Positions 36,586-45,112 of a stretch of DNA of 64,000 nucleotides are shown here, piece by piece. How positions within the stretch are numbered: the stretch's first letter is position 1; each line of letters starts with the position of its first letter. Both the position numbers and the translations under genes were made by a program. The notes beneath the pieces were generated by a model. That model made no database searches and was not told the origin of the DNA. It saw only the letters and a list, made by a program, of their open reading frames with translations. Source of the DNA: HB2-32-21 sp003448675 (lineage in GTDB: Bacteria; Pseudomonadota; Gammaproteobacteria; Pseudomonadales; Porticoccaceae); NCBI GenBank assembly GCA_041584755.1, contig JBFHDK010000001.1:39650-103649 (forward strand), given 5' to 3'.

Positions 36586-37818
36586 TTAGTGATCGGGCAT
36601 CAAGGCTGCATTATAGCTGTTATTTGTTTTTCTGGAATAGAGCGATTTGCATAGCGGGTTCAGATTAACCAGCCCCTCCTCGGATAAACTCAGGTTCGTG
36701 CCCTGATTTGTTAACCACCCCTTATTTATTAGCCGTGCAAATGCCCAGTTTGTATCTTGTTCGGGTTTCGGAGCCAGGTGGTAGCAAAGAAGGTTCTGCA
36801 GGTTTTGGTATAAATCCGTATCCTGGTGGCCCACCTTATAACGGGTTATCGGTATTGCGGTGTTTTCGCTGATACAGCGATTGTAAGTATGTGGATTGGC
36901 GCAGTTGCGCTGATACTCGCCATCTATCATGCTCACTGCGTTGACACCAAGCCCAAGCAGAGTTTGGGTATCCCAGCTTTGGTAGCCCCAGGGTGTAAAC
37001 ATTAGCTTCCGTTGTTCACGTAGCGCGGACAGCACATGCTCCTTGGAAAAAAAATAATTGTTTCCGCAGCTACACCAATCATGTGATTTGAAGAATCGCA
37101 AGGTTCTCCGCAGTAATTCCCGGGTGGAATTTAGCCCTTCCTGTCGTGGTCGTGTAGATGTTCCAGAGCAGACAAGTTCAACCTGTTGAGAGGAGGTGTT
37201 AGTTACGTGAACCAGCAGGCGTGACAGGAAATCCGGATGAGTGTGATCTCCGATACGAATCCTGAATTTGAGTTTTATCTGACTGTAATCCGCTGTCTGC
37301 TCCGCCAGTGCTTTCAATTTGTCCAGGCTGCGGTCATTGCCGGCAATGGATGCATCCAGCGTTAATTCTATGCAATTAAATTGTAGGCCGGCGAGCAACG
37401 CCAGCGTCGGTTTGTCGAGTTCCGATGTGGTGGCGCAAATGCCACGCACGGCTTTAGGCGCGGTGCCCCGTGAAAAATGATTGGAAAATCGAAAGCATAG
37501 TTCAGTGATAGCTTCGGGACTCAATTGCTTAAGGGGGTGTCCCGAAAACCAGAACGAAGACACGGACTGATGAGCGCCATAGTCGTTTTCCCTGCGCGCT
37601 ATTTCCCTGCACAACACGTTTTCATAGGATGGCACTTGTTCCGCGGGTGAATATATATTCAGCCCGAGTCGACCGATGTTGTTGATCGCGTCGGAAGCCG
37701 CCGGACGTTGCGCGGTCGGCCCGCGTACTGCCGCTTGGGCATCAAACAGGGGCAGCAGCACTGCGTCGAAGTTGGCGCTAAGTTCGCAGGAACGAGAGAA
37801 TTTGCTAATGTTGCCCAT
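36586..37818 (-). CDS. HemN-like protein lacking the radical-SAM cysteine motif
   Basis: A 410-residue protein that resembles oxygen-independent coproporphyrinogen III oxidase in outline. Residues 85-108 align with the HemN region LHWGGGTPTYLSPEQI but read SSFWFSGHPLKQLSPEAIT. Residues 278-300 (GYQSWDTQTLLGLGVNAVSMIDG) match the C-terminal QGDTDLLGMGVSAIS region. However, the HemN CX3CX2C cluster site, expected near residue 55-65, is replaced by LGLNIYSPAEQVPSYENVLC, and the SAM-binding GGGTP is lost. The frame is intact. It therefore looks like a catalytically dead paralogue. In Pseudomonas a true hemN lies near anr, the same kind of neighbourhood. Confidence 0.65.
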   Translation of the reverse strand: MGNISKFSRSCELSANFDAVLLPLFDAQAAVRGPTAQRPAASDAINNIGRLGLNIYSPAEQVPSYENVLCREIARRENDYGAHQSVSSFWFSGHPLKQLSPEAITELCFRFSNHFSRGTAPKAVRGICATTSELDKPTLALLAGLQFNCIELTLDASIAGNDRSLDKLKALAEQTADYSQIKLKFRIRIGDHTHPDFLSRLLVHVTNTSSQQVELVCSGTSTRPRQEGLNSTRELLRRTLRFFKSHDWCSCGNNYFFSKEHVLSALREQRKLMFTPWGYQSWDTQTLLGLGVNAVSMIDGEYQRNCANPHTYNRCISENTAIPITRYKVGHQDTDLYQNLQNLLCYHLAPKPEQDTNWAFARLINKGWLTNQGTNLSLSEEGLVNLNPLCKSLYSRKTNNSYNAALMPDH

Positions 37819-37917
37819 TGGTTTATGGTTCTTATGCCATTTCAGCTGCTCGGAGTGAGCTTGGTGAGGCTCCAGAGCGATGTAAGGCCATGCTAAGCGG
37901 AGCGCCCATGATCTAAA

Positions 37918-37931
37918 ATGACTTGGGTCAA
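37918..37931. promoter_or_regulatory. FNR/Anr-like box between the HemN-like gene and the stress protein gene
   Basis: ATGACTTGGGTCAA matches seven of ten defined bases of TTGAT-N4-ATCAA. It lies about 100 bases upstream of the HemN-like gene and 117 bases upstream of the divergent universal stress gene. The 229-base spacer holds no gene. Confidence 0.4.
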
Positions 37932-38047
37932 GGGGCTTTGGGTCGGGCGCTGGCAGACTTGCACGGTAAAGTCAGTGCGCGGCGCCCGGTCGTTGATAGT
38001 TCCACCGTCATAGAGGCCGATCACACTAATTAAAAAAAGGGGTAAGC

Positions 38048-38926
38048 GTGGAAAATATTCTGGCGGTAATCACGGATTGGAATGACGCTCAGGCTGTAAT
38101 GACACGTGCCGTGCATCTGGCGCGGCAATTTCATACCAGCGTAGAGGTTTTGAGGCCAGTGCACTCTCCCTTATCGGAGTTGAATAAATACGTGGGTTTT
38201 GGCGAAGTTTCCAACCTGCGCGATTCGATAATGGGGGAGGAGCAGAGACGTGTGAATATGCTCTGTGCGGATTCCTCGTCTGGCAGGCCCGTTACGGGAC
38301 ACGTGGAATGGTGTGAACGTGTTCATGAGGCTATAGTCGACAAGGCCGAGAGCTATGGGGCAGGCCTTATTGTGATGATGGCCAGTCATCATTCTCTGTT
38401 GTCGACACTGGTCCACACACCGGATGATTGGCACTTGTTTCGGGATGCGTCCTGCCCGGTATTGTCAATGGTCAAGCAACGCAAGCCTGTGAGTGAGGTC
38501 GTGGCTGCCATTGACGCTCTTGACCCCAGTGAGGCCCACCGGAAGCTGTCGGCGCGGGTTATTGATTGCGCCCGAGCACTGGCAAAGGTAGAAAGTGTGC
38601 CTTTGAGTGTGCTTTGTGTGGTGCCGGATCCGGCCTTGATGTATGCCGGCCTGGTTAATGCGCCGATGAGTGGTAATTTCCTGGAAGAGACTATGGATAA
38701 GGCGCGGGAAAATCTACACGAACTGCTGGAGCGCCTGGGGGTTAAAGCCGAGCGTGTAGAAGTAAAGGCGGGCAGGGTAGAGGACGTGGTGACCAGCGAA
38801 GGTGAAGCTGGTGGTTTGCTGGTCATTGGTAGCGCCGCCAACAAAGGTGTAAAAGGTTTCCTGATTGGCAACACCGCCGAGCGCATACTCCAGCATATGC
38901 AATCCGATATGCTGGTGGTTAACTGA
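38048..38926 (+). CDS. Universal stress protein with two UspA domains
   Basis: A 292-residue protein made of two Usp folds (about 1-140 and 150-292). The second has the ATP-binding style motif VIGSAANKGVKGFLIGNTAE. Tandem Usp proteins of this kind are often induced under low oxygen by Anr/FNR, which fits the box upstream. The start is GTG at 38048, preceded by AAAAAGGGG. Confidence 0.88.
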   Translation: MENILAVITDWNDAQAVMTRAVHLARQFHTSVEVLRPVHSPLSELNKYVGFGEVSNLRDSIMGEEQRRVNMLCADSSSGRPVTGHVEWCERVHEAIVDKAESYGAGLIVMMASHHSLLSTLVHTPDDWHLFRDASCPVLSMVKQRKPVSEVVAAIDALDPSEAHRKLSARVIDCARALAKVESVPLSVLCVVPDPALMYAGLVNAPMSGNFLEETMDKARENLHELLERLGVKAERVEVKAGRVEDVVTSEGEAGGLLVIGSAANKGVKGFLIGNTAERILQHMQSDMLVVN

Positions 38927-38956
38927 CCATTTTTTCTGTCTGTTTAGTGTCGTAAA

Positions 38957-39595
38957 TCACTCACCCCATAATTCATCCAGGCGTTTTTGACGCCCGCAGT
39001 TCCATTTATAGAACTTAAATCGTTTGGGGTTGGTCTGGTAGTAATTTTGGTGATAATCCTCCGCCGGATAGAATACGGCCGCCTGAGTAATCCTGGTCGC
39101 AATACCGGCGTCGGTGATGGGCAGTTTTTTATCGTCGATCAGCTGCTGCTTGCTCTTTTCCGCCGCAGCTTTTTGCTGGGGGGTCAGATAGAAAATCTCA
39201 CTGCGGTACTGGTTGCCCCGGTCGCAAAACTGGCCGCCGTCATCCAGTGGATCGATGTTGCGCCAGAATACTTCCAGAAGTTTTTCATAGCTGACCTTGT
39301 CCGGGTCATAGGTGACTTCCAGGGCTTCGGTGTGGCCGGTTTTGCCGCTGGATACTTCTTTGTAGTCAGGGTTTGGCACATGCCCGCCGGTATAGCCGGA
39401 AACGGTATTGAGCACGCCGTCCAGCGCGTCAAAAGGTGGTTCCATACACCAGAAACAACCGCCGGCGAATACAGCCTTTTGTGGCTCCGCGCCATGGCTG
39501 CCGACCGAGAAGGTCAAAAGCGCCAGGATACAGGACAGGGACAGCAAGCCGTGCTTCAGGGTGCTTGCTACTTTTGGTAGAGGGGCATCAGACAT
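38957..39595 (-). CDS. msrA: Peptide-methionine (S)-S-oxide reductase MsrA, exported form
   Basis: MsrA repairs oxidised methionine. The catalytic motif GGCFWCMEPPF is intact, and the C-terminal resolving region contains a cysteine (NCGRQKRL). The first 35 residues (LKHGLLSLSCILALLTFSVGSHGA) form a signal peptide or anchor, so this enzyme probably acts in the periplasm, unlike cytoplasmic MsrA. Length 212. Confidence 0.9.
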   Translation of the reverse strand: MSDAPLPKVASTLKHGLLSLSCILALLTFSVGSHGAEPQKAVFAGGCFWCMEPPFDALDGVLNTVSGYTGGHVPNPDYKEVSSGKTGHTEALEVTYDPDKVSYEKLLEVFWRNIDPLDDGGQFCDRGNQYRSEIFYLTPQQKAAAEKSKQQLIDDKKLPITDAGIATRITQAAVFYPAEDYHQNYYQTNPKRFKFYKWNCGRQKRLDELWGE

Positions 39596-39642
39596 GACTA
39601 CAGTTTCTCCGAATCATTAATAGCTTCGATTGTTGGCACCTT

Positions 39643-39672
39643 TACAGGTTCCGTAAATACAGGTTCCGTAAA
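39643..39672. repeat. Tandem 15-base repeat, two perfect copies, upstream of the arsenosugar-type cluster
   Basis: TACAGGTTCCGTAAA occurs twice head to tail. With the preceding bases each copy reads TTTACAGGTTCCGTAAA or nearly so, an imperfect palindrome with TTTAC/GTAAA ends. The site is 120-150 bases upstream of the radical SAM gene, in the spacer to msrA. Confidence 0.7.
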
Positions 39673-39791
39673 TAGTAAAAGATTGGCGGTGTCCCCGCGA
39701 GCCGTTTCATGGCAAGCAGTGGGTATAGTCTTGCGTCCGGACCGCCTTAAGCCGTAGGCTAGGGTGCTTTGAATTCAGTGACTTTTCACTC

Positions 39792-40787
39792 ATGTTGGAT
39801 ACCCGGCCCTTATTGCTCGACACCGACTTTCCGGCCCTCAGGCGCGGCGAGCTGGACACTTTACAGGTGAACCTGGGTTACTTGTGTAACCAGACTTGTG
39901 CCCATTGCCATGTGAATGCCGGTCCCAAACGCACGGAGCTAATGGACAGGATTACCATTGATCTGGTACTTGAAGTGCTCGAGGAAAGATCAATCACGTT
40001 GCTTGATCTCACCGGCGGCGCGCCGGAAATGAATCCTGATTTTCGTTACCTGGTGGCCGGCGCGCGGGCTCAAGGCGTTGAAGTCATGGATCGCTGCAAT
40101 CTTACGATTCTCATGGAGCCGGGTTATCTGGAATTGCACGAGTTTCTCGCTGAACATCAGGTTCGGATAATCGCGTCGTTGCCCTGTTACGGGCCGGAAA
40201 ACGTCGCCGAGCAGCGGGGCAAGGGCGTGTTTGAAGCCAGCATTGCGGCTTTGCGGAAGCTCAACAAAGCCGGCTATGGATACGACCCTGAATTGACGCT
40301 GAATCTGGTGTATAACCCCAATGGCGCCTTTCTGCCACCAGCCCAGCATACGCTGGAGGCGGAATATAAAGCCCGTCTCAACGACGATTTTGGTGTCGTC
40401 TTCGATAATCTTTTTACTCTGGCCAATATGCCGGTGAGCCGTTTCGGCGGTATGCTGCTGGCCACGAATCAATACCAGGCCTACATGAAGCTGCTCAAGG
40501 ATAATTTCACCGCAGCCAACCTCCATTCGGTTATGTGTCGCACCCTGGTCAGCGTCGACTGGCAGGGCTATCTGTACGATTGCGATTTCAATCAGATGCT
40601 CGATATGCCACTACGTGCTTGTCCGGACGACGAGCGGTCCCTTATTGCCAGGGAAAACCCGAGACCCCATCTGCGATCCCTGCTGGAGGGTTTCCAGATT
40701 GTGGGCCAGGCCATCGCCATTGGTGAGCACTGTTATGGCTGTACTGCTGGACAGGGTAGTAGCTGTGGCGGTTCATTGAGCGATTAG
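39792..40787 (+). CDS. arsS: Arsenosugar biosynthesis radical SAM protein ArsS-like
   Basis: A 331-residue radical SAM protein. The cluster motif is Cys32-x3-Cys36-x2-Cys39 (CNQTCAHCHVNAGPKRTE), a form typical of the ArsS/DUF3641 family. A cysteine-rich C-terminus (HCYGCTAGQGSSCGG) may hold a second cluster. ArsS is thought to join 5-deoxyadenosyl groups to methylated arsenic, a step towards arsenosugars. Two glycosyltransferases of the associated families follow. A small hairpin (AGTGA/TCACT, 39777-39790) lies directly before the ATG, and no clear ribosome binding site is seen. Confidence 0.85.
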   Translation: MLDTRPLLLDTDFPALRRGELDTLQVNLGYLCNQTCAHCHVNAGPKRTELMDRITIDLVLEVLEERSITLLDLTGGAPEMNPDFRYLVAGARAQGVEVMDRCNLTILMEPGYLELHEFLAEHQVRIIASLPCYGPENVAEQRGKGVFEASIAALRKLNKAGYGYDPELTLNLVYNPNGAFLPPAQHTLEAEYKARLNDDFGVVFDNLFTLANMPVSRFGGMLLATNQYQAYMKLLKDNFTAANLHSVMCRTLVSVDWQGYLYDCDFNQMLDMPLRACPDDERSLIARENPRPHLRSLLEGFQIVGQAIAIGEHCYGCTAGQGSSCGGSLSD

Positions 40788-40813
40788 TTATTTGAGTTTC
40801 TTTGTTGATACCC

Positions 40814-41533
40814 ATGACACCATCTCTCAGTATTGTCATTCCCACCCTGAATGAAGCGGCGACTATCAAGGATTGTCTTCAGGCCCTGTCAAGCGTACGC
40901 GATCTGGGGGCGCAGATCATTGTCGCCGATGGCGGTAGTCATGATGAAACCGTGACGAGGGCGCGGGCTGGCGCCGATAAGGTTGTCGTCAGCAAGCCGG
41001 GGCGGGCAGGGCAAATGAATGCCGGCGCGCGTGAGGCAACGGGTCAGTGGCTGTTGTTCCTCCATGCCGATACCCGGCTGCCGGAAAATATGGCGGACGT
41101 GATAACAGCCTGGGAGTTTTCCCACTCCGCCTGGGGGTTTTTCTTTGTGCGCCTGGATAGCCCGCGAATGGTATTTCGGATCATCGAACGCTTGATGAAC
41201 TGGCGATCCTACTATTCACGCATCGCTACTGGTGATCAATCCCTGTTCGTCAAGCGGGAATTGTTTGAACGTCTGGGCGGCTATGCTGATATTCCCCTGA
41301 TGGAGGATATCGAACTGAGCAAGCGTTTAAGGCGAACAGGTCGCCCGCTTGTGGCTCTGGCCAGGGCAACGACTTCCGCCCGCAAGTGGGAGCGGGAGGG
41401 TGTGGTAAGCACTGTTTTGCTGATGTGGCGGCTGCGTCTGGCTTATTTTTTTGGTGCCGATCCGGCAGAGTTAGTTCGGAAATACTATCGTGCCAATCCA
41501 GTTGATAACGAAGACCGGGAGCACCGGGAGTGA
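40814..41533 (+). CDS. TIGR04283-type glycosyltransferase (arsenosugar cluster)
   Basis: A family 2 glycosyltransferase of 239 residues. It begins SIVIPTLNEAATIKDCL, has the acceptor-side motif ADGGSHDET, and the DXD-like motif HADTRLP. The GRAGQMNAGA motif is typical of the TIGR04283 group, which co-occurs with ArsS. The ATG at 40814 is chosen over the TTG at 40802. Its stop overlaps the GTG start of the next gene (GTGA). Confidence 0.87.
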   Translation: MTPSLSIVIPTLNEAATIKDCLQALSSVRDLGAQIIVADGGSHDETVTRARAGADKVVVSKPGRAGQMNAGAREATGQWLLFLHADTRLPENMADVITAWEFSHSAWGFFFVRLDSPRMVFRIIERLMNWRSYYSRIATGDQSLFVKRELFERLGGYADIPLMEDIELSKRLRRTGRPLVALARATTSARKWEREGVVSTVLLMWRLRLAYFFGADPAELVRKYYRANPVDNEDREHRE

Positions 41534-42171
41534 CCTATTCTTTTCCGCGTTCTCTGTTGATTCAATTTGCCAAAACGCCCGAGCTGGGAAAAGTTAAAAC
41601 CCGGATGCAGCCTTGTTTGAGTCAACAGCAGAGTCTCTCGTTGCACTGTCGCATGCTTGAAGATACCTATCGACGTCTTAGTACCGCCAGGCTTGCACCC
41701 ATGGAATTGTGGGTTAGTGGCGACGATGAAAGTAACTACTTTAGGCGTTTTAACCCCCTGCCTGTGTTGCGCCAGCAGATGGGGAGCGATTTGGGTGAGC
41801 GTATGCACGGGGCTTTTGCCGATAGCCTCAAACGGTATGAGTCCGTGGTGCTGGTTGGCAGCGACTGTCCGTTTTTAAGTGGCGCCATAGTAGGCCAGGC
41901 GCTGGCTTTCCTGGCAGAGGGCTATGACTGCGTCGTGGGACCGGCCACCGATGGCGGCTATGTTCTGATCGCTCTCAAGCAGGCGCTGCCGGACGTATTT
42001 CAGGGTATAAGTTGGGGCGGGCCGCGGGTGCTGGAGCAAACGCGCTCGCGGCTGCGAAATTGTGACTTGAACTGGTTCGAGTTGGCAGCGTTACCGGACA
42101 TAGATTCCCCCCAGGATTTGACCTGGATCACGCCCTTGAAACAATATGATGAATTGTTCTTAAGCAGCTGA
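41530..42171 (+). CDS. TIGR04282-type glycosyltransferase (arsenosugar cluster)
   Basis: A 213-residue GT-A-type protein resembling nucleotidyl/glycosyl transferases: FAKTPELGKVKTRM at the N-terminus, LVGSDCPFLS and VGPATDGGYVLIAL. The TIGR04282 family pairs with TIGR04283 in arsenosugar-type clusters. Start is GTG at 41530, overlapping the previous gene by four bases, so translation is coupled. No ArsM methyltransferase is seen in the window. Confidence 0.86.
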   Translation: MTYSFPRSLLIQFAKTPELGKVKTRMQPCLSQQQSLSLHCRMLEDTYRRLSTARLAPMELWVSGDDESNYFRRFNPLPVLRQQMGSDLGERMHGAFADSLKRYESVVLVGSDCPFLSGAIVGQALAFLAEGYDCVVGPATDGGYVLIALKQALPDVFQGISWGGPRVLEQTRSRLRNCDLNWFELAALPDIDSPQDLTWITPLKQYDELFLSS

Positions 42172-42296
42172 ATTCAAATAATAATTAAGTCTTGACGTAA
42201 ACAAGATTTGCGCTTAATTTTCGCCCCAGGATCGAACGAACATTTGGTCCTGAACAGTAAGTATCCTGAACATTATCGAGGTTGGGAGATTTCGAT

Positions 42297-42491
42297 ATGA
42301 GTGGCGAAGATTTCGACAATGATTTAAACGATGGTTTTGATTTCGACAATCAGGATGATGAGCGAAATAAGGGCGAGGTGATTTCCTATCGCCAAGTCGA
42401 TTCTGTCAATAAAAGGCGTTTGCTGGAAGAACGCTTGGCCCAGCGTCAGTTGGAAAAACAGATTAGTGATTACGATTTCGAGTTGCTGTAA
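42297..42491 (+). CDS. Small acidic protein of the PA3496 type
   Basis: A 64-residue protein rich in Asp and Glu in its first half (GEDFDNDLNDGFDFDNQDDE), with a basic helical second half (NKRRLLEERLAQRQLEKQI) and the ending DYDFELL. This layout is like the PA3496 family of small proteins in Pseudomonas. The ATG at 42297 has GGGAGA eight bases upstream. The function is unknown. Confidence 0.7.
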   Translation: MSGEDFDNDLNDGFDFDNQDDERNKGEVISYRQVDSVNKRRLLEERLAQRQLEKQISDYDFELL

Positions 42492-42516
42492 ATAGGGTAG
42501 GGCTCCGACTTTGATC

Positions 42517-42748
42517 CGCTAGCGCTCAGCTAGCGTTGATCAGTAGCCTGGACGGGCTGGTATCCCCCACTGGCCTGCGCAGGACAGTTCCCCCGCAAAA
42601 TATAGCTGAGCGGATTGTTGCGAGGGCTTACTTAAGTGCTCTACTCCAAAGCGCTGGACAGCGCTTGGTTCGAAACCTTCCTCCACGTACGGTATCAGAT
42701 CTGGCTTCCGATGCCTGAGGGCGCATCGTGGGAACCGGCTTTCGGTTC
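42517..42748. other. Hairpin-rich intergenic segment upstream of ccmA
   Basis: The gap between the small acidic protein and ccmA (42492-42793) contains five perfect inverted repeats: CGCTAGC/GCTAGCG (42517-42535), CCTGCGCAGG (42574-42583), AAGCGCT/AGCGCTT (42649-42666), CGATGC/GCATCG (42709-42728) and GAACCG/CGGTTC (42732-42748). None is followed by a T run. The segment could be a structured RNA, a leader or a remnant repetitive element. Short ORFs on both strands here show no recognisable protein. Confidence 0.5.
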
Positions 42749-42793
42749 TGGTTTGCGGCATAATAGAGGCTCATTTTCATTGAGTCCCCGCAA

Positions 42794-43456
42794 TTGCCCC
42801 CGGAACCCCTGTTAGAACTCCATAACCTGGCATTTGAGCGGGATGATTACGCGCTTTTCTCCGGCGTTTCCGCTGCCCTTGGCGCTGGGGATATCCTTCA
42901 AATTACTGGGCCCAACGGCTGTGGTAAAACTACATTGCTTCATATTCTGGCGACGCTTAAGCAAGCGTCGGAAGGTGATGTCCACTGGTGCGGGGAAACC
43001 GCTCGGCGCAATAGCGCCTACTTGAATCATACGGTGTTTGTCGGCCATCAATCGGCATTGAAAGCCCAGTTAAGTGCGCGGGAAAACCTGTGTTGGTACG
43101 CTCGTCTGTTCGGCGTTGTCGGTTCGCCGGCCGTAGATCAGGCGCTGGATCAACTGAATTTTACCGCCGCCCGGGACCTGCCCTGCCATGCATTGTCGGC
43201 GGGCCAACAGCGCCGTGTCGCCCTGGCGGCGTTGGTGCTTAGACAAGCCCGCCTGTGGCTGCTTGACGAACCGCTGACAGCCCTCGATAGTGACGGCGTC
43301 CAATTGATTGAGGCGCTACTCGCACAGCACTTGAGCGCCGGTGGACTGGTGGTGTTTTCCAGTCATCAGGTGCTAGAGCACGTACCGGTGCGGACCCTGG
43401 CGCTAGCTGACTTTGCACCCAAGCCCTGGTTCGAGGAGTCTTCCCTTGGTCTCTGA
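42794..43456 (+). CDS. ccmA: Heme exporter ATP-binding protein CcmA
   Basis: ATPase of the CcmABCD complex that releases heme-loaded CcmE. The 220-residue protein has Walker A GPNGCGKTT, the signature LSAGQQRRVALA and Walker B LWLLDEPLTALD. The best available start is TTG at 42794 because no ATG or GTG is in frame near the N-terminus. It is the first gene of a complete ccmABCDEFGHI operon. Confidence 0.93.
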   Translation: MPPEPLLELHNLAFERDDYALFSGVSAALGAGDILQITGPNGCGKTTLLHILATLKQASEGDVHWCGETARRNSAYLNHTVFVGHQSALKAQLSARENLCWYARLFGVVGSPAVDQALDQLNFTAARDLPCHALSAGQQRRVALAALVLRQARLWLLDEPLTALDSDGVQLIEALLAQHLSAGGLVVFSSHQVLEHVPVRTLALADFAPKPWFEESSLGL

Positions 43457-44123
43457 ATCCGGGTTTGGCGCCTTGCTGCGCCGGGATCTGCTACTGGCCT
43501 TTCGGAGCGGTGGCGAACTACTTAACCCGCTTGTTTTTTTTGTTATGACCACAAGTCTGGTTCCCCTGGCCATCAGCCCGTCGCCGTTACAACTGGCTGT
43601 TATGGCGCCGGGCATGATCTGGATTACCGCGCTTTTGGCGACACTGCTGGCGCTGGATAGTGTCTTTAAAGATGATTTCGACGACGGTTCATTGTTGCCC
43701 CTTTTGTTGTGCCCGCAATCACTGTGGCTATCCGTGCTGGCAAAAGTCCTGGTGCACTGGCTGAGAACGGGTTTGCCCATTACCCTTGTGGCGCCCTTGC
43801 TGGGTATCATGCTGGCGCTGCCGGAAGCGGGCTTTTTGCCTCTGGTTATTGGTCTGGCCTGCGGCACTGCTTGCTTTAGCCTTATTGGTGCCGTGGGCGC
43901 GGCCTTGACCGTGGCTTTGCAGAAGGGCGGGGTGTTACTGTCCCTGATTGTCATACCGCTTTACTTTCCGGTGCTGATTTTTGGCGCCAGCGCGGTACAA
44001 AGGGCGGTGGAGGGTTTGCAATACATGCCGGTACTGGCTTTACTGGGTGCGTTTTTTGCTTTCGCACTTTTAACCACCCCTTTCGCCGCGGCGGCGGCAT
44101 TGCGTGTAGGTGTTAACGGTTAG
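43446..44123 (+). CDS. ccmB: Heme exporter protein CcmB
   Basis: A six-helix membrane protein, partner of CcmA. The start is TTG at 43446, preceded by GAGGAG and overlapping the end of ccmA, giving 225 residues (family about 220). The CcmB opening FGALLRRDLLLAFRSGGELLNPLVFF is typical. The reading frame is open further upstream but within ccmA. Confidence 0.92.
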   Translation: MVSESGFGALLRRDLLLAFRSGGELLNPLVFFVMTTSLVPLAISPSPLQLAVMAPGMIWITALLATLLALDSVFKDDFDDGSLLPLLLCPQSLWLSVLAKVLVHWLRTGLPITLVAPLLGIMLALPEAGFLPLVIGLACGTACFSLIGAVGAALTVALQKGGVLLSLIVIPLYFPVLIFGASAVQRAVEGLQYMPVLALLGAFFAFALLTTPFAAAAALRVGVNG

Positions 44124-44126
44124 TTT

Positions 44127-44867
44127 ATGTGGCAATTTTTGAAAATCTGGTACCACCGCCTGGCTTCGCCAAAGTGGTTTTATCACACCAGTGGTCGCTG
44201 GTTGCCCTATCTGGCGGCGGTGACAATACTGCTGCTGGTGAGTGGCGCCATTTGGGGGCTGGGTTTTGCCCCTGAGGACGCCCGCCAGGGCAACAGCTAT
44301 CGGATTATTTATATCCACGTGCCCGTTTCCGTGTTGGCGCTCGTGGGCTACTACCTGATGGCGGTTGCCGGCGCCATTGCCCTGATCTGGAAAATCAAGC
44401 TGGCGGATATGGTCATGGTGTCCGCCGCGCCTCTGGGAGCAGTGCTGACTTTTCTCGCCCTGTTGACAGGTTCTATCTGGGGCAAACCCACCTGGGGAAC
44501 CTACTGGGAGTGGGACGCTCGTATTACTTCCATGCTGGTGTTGCTGTTTCTGTATCTCGGCGTGCTGGCGCTGAGCCGGGCCTTTACTTCTCGCGATACG
44601 GCTTACAAAGCCTGTGCCATTCTCAGTCTGGTGGGGACAGTGAACATACCTATCATCTATAAATCGGTGGACTGGTGGTACACTTTGCATCAACCGGCGA
44701 CGATAAAACTTACCGGCGGTTCTACCATCCATCCGGCTATGTTTAAACCGCTGTTGGTGATGATTATCGGTTTCTATTGTTTTTACGCTCTCGTGCTGAT
44801 TCTTAATACTCGCGCCGAAATCCTTAGGCGTGAACAGCGCTCCGCATGGGTCAGGGAGCTAATCTAG
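44127..44867 (+). CDS. ccmC: Heme exporter protein CcmC
   Basis: CcmC loads heme onto CcmE. The 246-residue protein has six membrane helices, the WWD-type motif (WGKPTWGTYWEWDARIT) and the flanking histidines needed for heme binding (IHVPVS; LHQPA). It begins three bases after ccmB. Confidence 0.94.
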   Translation: MWQFLKIWYHRLASPKWFYHTSGRWLPYLAAVTILLLVSGAIWGLGFAPEDARQGNSYRIIYIHVPVSVLALVGYYLMAVAGAIALIWKIKLADMVMVSAAPLGAVLTFLALLTGSIWGKPTWGTYWEWDARITSMLVLLFLYLGVLALSRAFTSRDTAYKACAILSLVGTVNIPIIYKSVDWWYTLHQPATIKLTGGSTIHPAMFKPLLVMIIGFYCFYALVLILNTRAEILRREQRSAWVRELI

Positions 44868-44911
44868 TTGTGCCGATTTTGCATACAGTGGTGATTAGAC
44901 GGTGCTAAAGC

Positions 44912-45112
44912 ATGAGTGATCTGGTGTTTCAATTCCCGAACGTCAATGCGTTTTTGGCCATGAATGGTCACGGTGTTTACGTCTGGAGCGCTTACGGCAT
45001 AAGTGCGCTAGTGCTGCTAAGCGTGGCGCTGGCGCCGGTAAGGCGGCGACGTAAATTATTGGCTGCGATGGCAAGTCGTTTGAAACACGAAACCGGCAAT
45101 GGAACTCCGTGA
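44912..45112 (+). CDS. ccmD: Heme exporter protein CcmD
   Basis: A 66-residue protein with a single membrane helix (about 24-42) followed by a basic region (RRRRK), as in CcmD. It helps release CcmE from CcmABC. It ends one base before ccmE. Confidence 0.85.
   Translation: MSDLVFQFPNVNAFLAMNGHGVYVWSAYGISALVLLSVALAPVRRRRKLLAAMASRLKHETGNGTP

Noticed and set aside
42667..42677. GGTTCGAAACC, which looks like a tRNA T-arm
   Set aside because: The T-stem extends only two base pairs, no matching acceptor stem or anticodon arm lies upstream, and the sequence is part of a self-complementary segment.
42540..42761. Reading frames on both strands between the small acidic protein gene and ccmA
   Set aside because: The products have no recognisable domain, no ribosome binding site is seen, and the DNA is dominated by inverted repeats.
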